Source: Trichuris trichiura (Eukaryota > Nematoda > Enoplea > Trichinellida > Trichuridae). Taken from it: 64,000 nucleotides of DNA. The position numbers and the translations under genes were made by a program. Location: contig JBAJFE010000034.1 in NCBI GenBank assembly GCA_037903355.1, positions 1,116,001-1,180,000 of the forward strand. The letters run 5' to 3'. The notes beneath the pieces are model-generated. The model was not told where the DNA came from. It saw only the letters and a program-made list of their open reading frames with translations, and searched no databases. This document shows, piece after piece, positions 35,585 to 44,630 of this stretch (position 1 is the first letter of the stretch; each line of letters opens with the position of its first letter).

Positions 35585-36120
35585 CATTCTCTTTGGTTAC
35601 TATCAGCTAACATGTCACGTTACTCTTGTCTGTCTGGGGCAGCAAAGGATGCGAAATCACAGCTCCTTGAAGTTTAATGATAACCCGGCGTGACCTCTAT
35701 CGATGATATCTGTAAGCTCAATCGACGACGGCTGCACGCTTAGTCGATGGGTGCTCCTTCACCTGTAAGTATGCGTAATGGCTGTTGAAGTTTGATGATA
35801 ACGCTGCGTGACCTGTATCGATGATAACTATTAGCTGAATCGATGAGAACTGTGCGCCCGCTCAAAACCGAGCTTTTAATCATCCTCGATAAAGGTTAAG
35901 CAGCGTTATCATGAAACTTCAACAGCCATTGCGCATACTTACAGCTGCAGGAGCACCTATCGACTGAGCGTGCAGTCGTCATCGATTGAGCTTACAGATA
36001 TCATCGATAAGGGTCACGCCGTGTTATCATTAAACATCAAGAGCTGCGAATTCCCATCCTTTGCTGCATCAGACAGACAAGAGTAACGTGACATGTTAGC
36101 TGATAGTAACCAAAGAGAAT
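35585..36120. repeat. centre of the Tigger palindrome with subrepeats
   Basis: The two arms meet near 35860-35875. Each side contains two direct copies, about 120 bp apart, of a unit with GAAGTTTRATGATAAC and TATCGATGATA, so the centre has four related copies in two orientations. No coding sequence and no terminal-repeat copy are visible here. Confidence 0.7.
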
Positions 36121-36460
36121 GAAATGTGTTGTCCTTTCGCTGAACTGTTGAACAGTTTACGTCTCCGTTCCTTTGTGCTTGTAAAAATTAGGCGGTGCTA
36201 TCTAACCTTTGGCACTTAAAGTGGGATGAAGTTGCTTCTAGGACGACTGTGCTTCGTTGGTTCGTACGTAACAGTGGCGTACTGGGACAGTTTGAACACA
36301 CTTGCTTTCCTCAGTTTCGTCTAAATTTGTCTCCGCGTATCGCGCGTCACTTTGTATCACTCTCTCAGTAGCAACTGAAAAAACCATGTGACTAAGGAAG
36401 AATAAGTTTCTTTAAAGAAAGAATTTTTCAGTTTTACTTATTGCATTCTGCACGTGATCG

Positions 36461-37770
36461 ATGAAAAGGAGAAGCTATACAGCCGGATTCAAGTTGGAAG
36501 TCGTCAAGGTGGCAAAAGAAAGCAACAATGCACAGGCGGCCAGAAAGTATGGCGTTACCCGGAAGATGGTGATAGATTGGAGGAAACAGGAAGAGGCTCT
36601 GAAGAAGATGCCAAAGAAACAACGCGCAAGACGCTCAGGCTTTGCCTCGTGGCCGGAACTGGAGAACGGTTTGGCAGAATGGGTCCGAGAACAGCGACAG
36701 AGCGGTCATATCGTCACAAGGAAAGACATGAGAGATCAAGCGACGAACTGGGCCAACCGCAACCCTTACTTATCCTACGGCTTCACCGTAACACAGGGAC
36801 GGTGCAACCGTTTCATGAAAATGAAGAACCTGGTCCTGAGACAGAAGACAAAAGTTGCACAGAAAATGCCTGTGGATTTGGAGGATAAGCTGCGTGACTT
36901 CCGGCGGTAAGTTCACACGTATGTTTTTTGAAGACGCGAAGCGTGCGATCTTAAAGCAAAAGTTGAAACCATGTTTCACAGAAGAAATGAAACTGTACCC
37001 TATCTTAAAAAAATTGTATTTCCAGGCATGTCAAAGATCTGACAAGCGGAAATGAGTTTCCATTGGGCAACATCGGCAATATGGACGAGACACCAACATT
37101 TTTTGATATGATTGACAATAGAACCGTGGACAGTAAAGGTGCAAAGTCGATCATAGCGAAGAGCACCAGGCATGAAAGAACTCACTTCACGATGGTGCTG
37201 TGGTGCCTAGCTAATGGAATGAAACTGAAGCCCATGGTCATATTTAAGAGGAAAAGGATGCGAAAGGAGAATTTTCCTTCTGGCGCCTCTGTCCACTTCA
37301 TGAGAAGGGCTGAATGGATGAACAGGGTGTGAGATTGTGGATTGACAACATCTGGAGGAAAAGACCTGGGCATAGATAACAGCAGAAGCTTACTGGTGTG
37401 GGACTCATTCCGAAGTTACGTGGCTGAAGCAATAAAATCACATTTAAACAAATGCAAAATAAAAACATCCGTGATTCCTGGTGGGCTTACATCTGTTCTG
37501 CAGCCGCTGGACGTCTGCATTAATAAGTCCCTTAAAGACTACGTGCGAGAAGAATGGAAAGAATGGATGGTGAACGGGCAGAAGACGTACACAGCCAGCA
37601 GACGAATGCGAGCTCCATCGCTCAGCTTGCTGTGCCAGTTCGTTATAAAGGCGTGGAGCAAACTAAAAACGGAAACTGTTATAAAGTCTTCCCAAAAGTG
37701 CTCCATTTCTGCCCTGTCAGAGGACACAGAAGACGATCAACTGCGAAACAGTGACCAAGACCACTGTTAG
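36461..37770 (+). pseudogene. Tigger/pogo transposase, right copy, frameshifted
   Basis: Mirror of the left copy. Exon 1 is 36461-36906 with an intact helix-turn-helix region, followed by a 119-bp intron (36907-37025, GTAAGT to TTCCAG) and exon 2 (37026-37770) with NMDETP, LLVWDSFRS and LQPLDVCIN. A one-base loss near 37298, in the VHF segment before the second catalytic D, breaks exon 2. The damage differs from that in the left copy, so each arm keeps an intact version of the exon that is broken in the other. Confidence 0.88.
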
Positions 37771-38134
37771 CTTTACCGTTTTGGCACTGCACTTAATGTT
37801 TTCGGCGTCATGTATCCTTTCTTTCCGCTTCTACAATCTGTTCATTCGTGTTTTACATGCAACAGTTGTAATAGACGTCCAATAAACCTATTCAACACAA
37901 TTCATTTCTCGTAGCCTACGCAATGCTCTACAACGCGCGCTAAGCAGCAGCTGATCAGTTTTTGCGTTGCACTTTAGGCAAGACAGTTTCAACTGAATGG
38001 CAGATTAGCATTCACGAAAAACTGACCAATCAGAGTTGATCTAGACTTGCGCAATGGGCGTCATCGTTGCTGGGCCAATCATTACCATCCTTTGCTAACG
38101 CAGGGGGGAGTTCTTATGCGTGGTAATATACGGT

Positions 38135-38162
38135 ATATATATATATATATATATATACGTAT
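38135..38162. repeat. (TA)n microsatellite at the transposon edge
   Basis: A run of alternating T and A directly beside the right terminal repeat, probably expanded from the TA target site. Confidence 0.8.
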
Positions 38163-38239
38163 ATACTCCTACAAATTAAACTTTCCTACAGGCATGTAAA
38201 AGCAGGCAATTACGTAGTATACTTTGGGGTTCATTATGA

Positions 38240-39031
38240 TGGGCTAAATGTCTTCTGAACCAAAAACAGCTAATACGGGCAGGGATCTGCACTCCTTTTA
38301 TACAAAATGTAAATTTTGTGCTTCCTGGTTGATTCGGATAAGCGAGTTTTTAGTACTGCTTGCTTAACGTTGGATGAATTGAGACCTGGTGAAACAGATT
38401 TGTCAATTTTGAACGGAGTTGTGTTAATCACGTGTGCACTGAGATTGGATCAACGCTTATAGTGCGCATGTTACAACCATGAGAGAAAGCAAGAACTGTT
38501 GGAAATACATTGACTTATACAGTACGTGTACATATCCTGCACGTCACCAAAATCTGTCTACTGTGTTCTGACCAATAAACGGTGTACTCTGCATTCGAAG
38601 TTACAGCAAGAACTGCTTCCATTCAGCCGCTTTCGGATAACAGACTGGTTGGCTTCTTTCGCTGTACGAAATCGTTTATTCTCGTTGACGGCGAGCAACG
38701 GGTGTAACTAATGAACAGATAACTACACCACATGGATAAACATTTTGTAGAAAAAGTAGGCAGTGGAAAGATAATTCGTGGCTTTCGAATCCAAGTTAAT
38801 CTGTATAAGCGCCCAGCTGTGAGCGCGCAAACTCATATTGGTCATCCTTCTGAGCATTGGACTTTCTTGTTTAGCTTACTGCTAACTGCAAGAAAAGGTG
38901 AACTTTGATAAACTAGTCTTTCAATAACTGCAGTTTATATCTTCTAAAAGTCATGGATCTGAACATTTGTACACGCAAGTAATATTCAGAGCTTGGTTTT
39001 ATGGCTCTAGCTTTACTGGGTCAACCAGAAA
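38240..39031. other. no recognised feature
   Basis: Spacer between the Tigger palindrome and the 3' end of the EHD-like gene. Confidence 0.45.
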
Positions 39032-42000
39032 TTATTCCCACCTCGGCCAGAAGATGACTTCTGGAATATCTTCCGGTCGAGTAATGGCCATCTCATCACA
39101 TGGATGTTTATGCTGATCTGGCGGCTTCAGTGGTTCAGGCAGTTCTAAAGGAATCCCTTTGCCACGTTTGCTTTGCATCATCAGCCAGTTTAGCAAACAA
39201 AATTCTTCTTCATTTATTAGATCATCCTTGTCAGAATCCACCAAACGCCAAATATCATTCAGAATGATCACTGACAGGCCGGCATATCGCATAAATTCTT
39301 TCGCATGCGACGAATGTAGTAAGCCATGTCTCGGTTTCAACCTATAGAACGACTCGCGCCAACGGCATTTGTTCGCTTCGTCAGACACGTTGCACCAATC
39401 ATGCTTCAGATTAATGAGGCCAATTTTCGGGTTGTTCAGTCGACCTGTCTTCAAGAATTCAAACTGAAAAAAACTTTAGTTTATTGAGTGTTGTTTGCCG
39501 GACCACTGAGACTTGCGTACAAAAACGGTTTATTTCGGAGAAAAGCAATAGAGTGAACGGACAACTAGTATAGTTAGCCTGAACTGTGTGAGCTCGTGAG
39601 CGACGCGCTTATATAGCCTTGCACGACCTCTGCCTTGCAATTTCTCACGGACCTCTGGCTCTTCAGCCTTCCTCTAATCCGCTTACCGTGAGGAAGCGGC
39701 GAGACAGGCGCTAATCCTGACGCTAGCCACCGTTGTGCTAGGCCGTCGATGTCAGGTTCTCACGCCGGTCCAGAGGTCGTACCCTCTTGTCGCTGTCGGA
39801 TCTGAGGCCCCATGTCACTCTTTGGGCTGCGCTCCCACGGATGGATTTGTGCCCGCGCTCACTGGGGTGCCGCTGCAGCCATCTCTGCCACATTAAGATA
39901 GCTGAAACTTTTGCAAATTAACAGTTCGATCCGAGGTTGACACAATTTCATCTTTCATGTGACAATGCACATGCGCTGACGCAACTCACGGAAGGCTGTA
40001 AGTTACCTTAGCTGTCAACACAACGTCCTTTGTTGTTAGCAATTGTATACATGAAGGAATGTTGTTCTCCTCACTTATTTACGGGACGTTTGGAAAGCTC
40101 CCGGAAGGATGATGCGGTGCCTAACCGGACCTGCATCATCCTGAGCCAAAACATGATTAATCTTATCTCTGTTATCTTCAGGCTTGTACGGAGGGGTAGC
40201 TTTATCCGACGCTGCGCCAGTGTGACACAAGCTACTTCTAAATCGTTTTTCTCGTGATGGGGAAAATCTTCGTTTTGAGGTCAGAACTAACATTAAATTT
40301 CTATCCATGCTTGGTTGGCAGCCAAAGAGGATTATTCAATCATTGCAGCAGGTTTACGGAAGTAGTGCGCCGTCTAAGTCAGCTGTCTATGAGTGGATAA
40401 GGCGTTTCAAGGAAGGCAGAAGGGCCATCGAAGACGACCGGAGAGCAGGAAGACCAACAACCGCAACGCGCGAAGGAACCGTGGCCCTTGTCCGGAACAT
40501 AGTGGAAGGAGACCGCGGAAGTACCATCAGGAGGTTTGCTGGAAGGGCTGGGATCTCCCTCCATTCAGCACTTGGAATAATGCATAAAACCATTGGTCTG
40601 AGGAAGCTTCCAGCTCGGTGAACCCCGAAAGCGTTGCGTGAAGAACAGCTGGTCCAATGCTGTAACCTTCCTCGAGAGCTTTCAACGAAGATTGAAGCAA
40701 ATGGAACCGGGTTTTTTGACCGCATCGTCAAGGGAACTGAAACGTGGATCTACCAATATGACCCTGAGAGTAATGCTCGCGCAAAGTAAAATTTAATTAG
40801 TAGACCACCGGATGAAAATTTGACAAAAATGAGAGGTAAAGTATCTCGGAAATCTGATAACTCATTGATTTCGTTGTCAGCGTTCTGCTAAACAAAAGGA
40901 GAAATCTGATTCACCGCTTGCTTATTTTACACCCTCTCCTCGACTACAAATACGATAGCAGTCTTGATAGTTTCGGAAGAGTAAAATAAAGCATAAATGC
41001 CAGGTGTCCCCGTAAGAGCGTTAAATTCACGCGCCTGCTAAGTATTACTTTTGTAAGTTTAGAACCAATCCACAATTTTTGCTCACCTGAGATTTCTGCG
41101 GTAAGACGCTTACAAACGCAGTGACGTCATTTCTCAAGAAATCTTCTACGTGATGAACCATTGAAAGAGTGACTTTTTTTCCTGGTATTCGATGTGATCC
41201 GATTAAGAGTTTTCGTATCAGCAGTGGATGAGGTAGATCAAAAAAGTATATTTTGTGTTTAATTATCAGTTTTGGATAAACTCTTCTCGTCAATCTTCTC
41301 AATATCAGATGCATATACGCTTTCCCTGCTTTCCCTTTGGTTGTGGGCAACGTACATGGGAGATTTCTGGAAATCAGCGCATGGGTTCTTGCCTAAATTA
41401 ACGAAGGAGAGATAAACGTAAAAAGTATCTATACTTTCAGCAGCATATTATGTGGAATTTATATGGCACTTCCATTTTGCACAACATACGCTCACTGTAA
41501 GCTAGTTGAAGGCAACGCTGAGCAGTTAAGGTTAAATATTCCAAATATTTTGCTAACTGCGGTTTGATCCTAATAAAATCAGGCACGGTGGACGTGAATT
41601 TTACATTATGGAATTCACGTACTAAAAGTGCGCGTTTAACATCGCTGGTATAAAAATTAAGGAGTGTAAAGGTAAATGCATACTAATTTAGCACGACGAA
41701 CTACGTCGTTCAAACGGCGCACTTGCACGGTAAATGGCAATTGGCGTATTTCGATCAGCAGCTGATCCTGGTATCTATTAACGATGCCCAGCATATCCGG
41801 CCTTTTAAGCGGTTTTGTCCAAAATGAACCGAAAAACACCTGAGGAACTTCAACCCTTTTAAATGTTCTGCTGAGAGACCACATCATGTTCTCTTGTACT
41901 CTGTCCAGCTCACACCAGCCAACAGAGTCGATTTTGTTTAGCACAATCTGAAAAGTGCTACATGAACTGAATTATTCGGCTGTCATAGATACAGCGTGCT

Positions 42001-43412
42001 GATAGTACTGTGAACATTGCTGCACAAAAAGATTTTGGTTTCTTTCTTTCATGAAAGCATGCGTAATCGTTTTGAATTACTATGTCATTTTTACACGGTT
42101 GTAAGGTCTTCTACGGCTTTTCCCGTTTTTCGTTGTGCTGTTATCTGTAATTAAACTAAACAACTGCTCTACCAACGGATGGATGAGCCGTTATTAAGAA
42201 AAGTACAGATATCAACGCACTCAACTTTTTTATTGTTCAAAGCTTTCGGAACGCTCTAGTTCCGTCGTCAGTGAGGTGGTGGAGCGTTCCGAAAGCTTTG
42301 AACAATAAAAAAGTTGAGTGCGTTGATATCTGTACTTTTCTTAATAACGGCTCATCCATCCGTTGGTAGAGCAGTTGTTTAGTTTAATTACAGATAACAG
42401 CACAACGAAAAACGGGAAAAGCCGTAGAAGACCTTACAACCATGAAAATTCAACCCGTTACAAAACATCCAGTTTTCAAGGTCATTTTTACACGTGACTA
42501 TTAACGCGACGTACGATTTTGATGCCTAACGATCCAATATGAAATTACAGGATTTTGATCTAATGTTCGAAACGTTTCAGATTAAAAAGTTAACATTACC
42601 ATAATTTTGTCTTCATACGGCTGCAAGTGGTTGATTAATCTTCGTACATCCTCAGAAAAGTCAAGCTTGTAGACGTCAAAAACAAATATGACCTTATCGG
42701 ATCTGTCAGCGAAGAACGTGACGACTGAGTCGAAGTCGTATCCCCGGTAGGATTTTTGCTTTTCCACAGAAATAATCCCAGGAGTGTCAATGATATTGAG
42801 CTTCTCTAGTACAGGGGATGGCGTGAAAGATGCGTAACATTTTCTGATAAAGATGCTTCCAAATCTGTTTAAACCTGTAATTAGCACGACGACTTTTCAT
42901 TAGATGAAACAACAAAAACGCATTTTTACAACTTTCTTAATGTAAAGCGAACAGAGATCCGCAAATTTACAACACTCATAAAATCATTTATACATACCGG
43001 GATACGGAAAGTTCAGTGCATTCACCAGACTTGTAGCAGGTATGCTGTATCTGTGTGTACCATGCATAATTATGGTAAACCTGTCTGCTGAAGACTCTGG
43101 AGCGATCTTCATGCCTGGGTAGTCACAATTGAGAATGTACTGAATCAGACTTGTCTTCCCAACTGAAGGGGGTCCAACTATTAAGATAGTCGACGGAGCC
43201 ATGAATTCTCCATCGTTCATCGATACAGGATATATTACATCTAGATTCAAGGCTTTTTCGATTGGAAGTATTTTACTTCTGTAATGAAGCATTAACGCTT
43301 CAGGAAATGTGTTCGCAGTTGGTGGCGGTAAATTTGGTACTACCAAATTTTTATCGACTGTTTCGCAAAATACTCTCTGTAACTGGTTCCAAGCCCTTTT
43401 CCTGAGCTTCAT
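39032..43412 (-). CDS. EHD-family GTPase with C-terminal EH domain (copy A)
   Basis: EHD proteins are dynamin-like ATP/GTPases that oligomerise on membranes and drive endocytic recycling; the EH domain binds NPF-type partners. Five exons: 43412-42998, 42874-42600, 41947-41684, 41392-41087, 39463-39032; total 1692 nt, 563 aa, near the family norm of about 535-545. P-loop GPPSVGKTS at residues 80-88, DTPG at about 168-171, LNKID at about 233-237, helical middle region to about 420, then an EH domain with an EF-hand loop DSDKDDLINEEE at about 496-507 and a proline-rich tail. The sequence is divergent from RME-1/EHD1 (GPPS instead of GQYS in the P-loop; a WRESFYRL start of the EH domain instead of the usual DEIFYxL). 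Intron 2 holds a palindromic element; intron 4 (1.6 kb) holds a mariner relic and a probable solo LTR. The next gene upstream is its paralogue. Confidence 0.93.
39489..39892 (-). mobile_element. probable solo LTR
   Basis: A 404-bp, GC-richer block starting TGTTGTTTGCCGG and ending CTGCCACA on the + strand, with similar flanking pentamers (TTGAG before, TTAAG after; 4 of 5 match). Read on the - strand it begins TGTGGCAGAG and has a TATATAAGC-like box. No internal domain is present. Its 3' boundary lies only about 25 bp from the acceptor of the EH-domain exon. Confidence 0.45.
40255..40790 (+). pseudogene. mariner transposase relic, 3' truncated
   Basis: The + strand reads the mariner-type N-terminal helix-turn-helix region (RTNIKFLSMLGW, SKSAVYEWIRRFKEGRR, DDRRAGRPTT), a stop at about 40619, then the segment with ETWIYQYDPESNA that carries the first catalytic D. 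The sequence stops matching after about 40790, so the second and third catalytic residues are missing. It lies antisense in intron 4 of EHD copy A. Confidence 0.8.
42098..42480. mobile_element. short non-coding palindromic element in EHD copy A intron 2
   Basis: Arms of 159 bp (42098-42256 and 42282-42440), nearly perfect, with a 25-nt loop and a 40-nt tail (42441-42480, starting CATGAAAATTCAA). It is flanked by an exact 14-bp direct repeat, gtcatttttacacg, at 42084-42097 and 42481-42494. The arm-loop junction contains a hammerhead-like motif. The design matches the element at 15971-16485, but the arm sequence is different, so it is a different subfamily. Confidence 0.82.
42239..42274 (-). 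ncRNA. hammerhead-like motif at palindrome centre
   Basis: On the - strand: CUGACGA, hairpin C-GGAAC/GUUCC-G with loop UAGAGC, then GAAAGCUU. The stem bases differ from the PLE-1 family (GGAAC/GUUCC instead of GGGUC/GACCC) but pairing is kept, which is covariation. Stem I is not obvious. Confidence 0.42.
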
Positions 43413-44199
43413 TTTACATGTGGAGCCAAAAGCTGGCTCACTGCAAGAGTTTGTACCGCACTCGAAGGCACATTTTAAAGTTCATACTATAGAAAACAAT
43501 GTTTAAACATGCAGTACCTACGAAGAAGGTTATAAGTGTATTAAAGCATTGATAGGCTTCCAGTCTTTTAAGACACTAAAAAAATTTTTTATTGAATGGA
43601 TGAAATTCTAATAAATCTATCAGCTCTCAGGAGTACGGATGCAGTTCCTGAACAGTAAGAAGTTCTTCTATCCAACATTAGTTTGAGAAGAACCGTGTCG
43701 CGGTATTAGAGTTTTCGTTGAAGGGTAAGAACTTAAAAAACATGCGATAGAAAAGGCGGTTTAAAGGGAGTGTCATGAATTTAAAAGAAGATGCAAGTCG
43801 CTAATGGCATTCTTGTCATTCTAACGGGCTTGTATTGAATAATTTACTTTTGCTTCCATGCTGCGTTGCCGATTTAAACTGAGGAACCATCCGCCATGAT
43901 CAACCTTCGTTTCCTGTAAAGGCCGCAGTGTCCGTCCTCGAACTAAAAGGTTAATAGCGAAGCTAATTGACGGAGTAGCAACGCTAGCAGCGGTAAAATG
44001 AAGCTACACGTCATCGTCTGCCCATGTTAACGGGTCAGCCGTGTCAATCGTGAAAGTCAGAATCCAGAAAGGACCAAAGTACTAAAACGTTCAAAATCCC
44101 GAATTGGCAAAAAATTCTGAAATCACATTCCGTAAGAAGAAACAAATTAATCACGAAAACCTACAGTCCCGTACCAAAAAGCCCTATTTTCAAAACTAT
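43413..44199. other. no recognised feature
   Basis: Upstream spacer of EHD copy A. GTCCCGTACCAAAAAG near 44168 resembles the tail of the PLE elements. Confidence 0.4.
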
Positions 44200-44615
44200 A
44201 CAGGCTGTATACGGAACACCCCTTCTGTCAGCTGCTAGACACTTAGAACAGATACGTATTAAAGCTGGACAAACGCAAGGACAACTAACCTTTCTACTAA
44301 AATGCAGAGACAATCAAGTCTTACTCAAATGCTTCCAGTTAAAATGGGACCAAAACCTGGACAACCGCTGCAAAAGAATATCGCTGAGGACAAGTCACGC
44401 GCGGCTCGAAAGCTGCAGACATTAAAAATTTACTGTACCCCTAACGGGACACATTCCGTAAGAAAAAACAAAAAATCCTGAATTTGTATATACATATATA
44501 TATTTCATTTGGTTGCTTCTTTTTGTACGGATTTTTTGTCCCGTTGAAAAAACTTTTATTACTAAAATGTCCGGAGCATTCGGGTCATTCGAGACCCGTC
44601 ATACATACATATATA
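44200..44615 (+). mobile_element. PLE 5' fragment and terminus relic
   Basis: The + strand reads AGQTQGQLTFLLKCRDNQVL, which resembles the basic N-terminal region of Penelope proteins ahead of the RT. It is followed by AACGGGACACATTCCGTAAG, then GTCCCGTTGAAAAAAC in reverse, then a hammerhead-like remnant on the - strand (44573-44606: ACGGGUCUCG, UGACCCG, AAUGCUCCGG), whose 5' part has been replaced by an AT microsatellite. This is an old, rearranged PLE end. Confidence 0.5.
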
Positions 44616-44630
44616 TATATATATATACTG
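44606..44630. repeat. (AT)n microsatellite
   Basis: CATACATA grading into a run of AT dinucleotides; a similar short ACATATATAT run lies at 44490-44503. Confidence 0.8.

Larger units (their letters stand above)
29110..38135. mobile_element. head-to-head Tigger/pogo pair forming a giant inverted repeat
   Basis: The outer ends match as terminal inverted repeats: TACCGTATATAACTACGCAT at 29110 and its complement ending at 38135, continuing into CCCCCCTGCGTTAGC on both sides, with TA at each edge. The two arms (29110-about 35860 without the LTR insert, and about 35875-38135) are complementary over their length. Each arm carries one pogo-type transposase gene reading outward from the centre. No second terminal repeat is visible at the centre, so the two elements are fused through their 5' sides. 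Without the inserted LTR element the palindrome is about 4.6 kb. The arms have diverged by many substitutions and by different frameshifts, so it is not recent. Confidence 0.85.
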
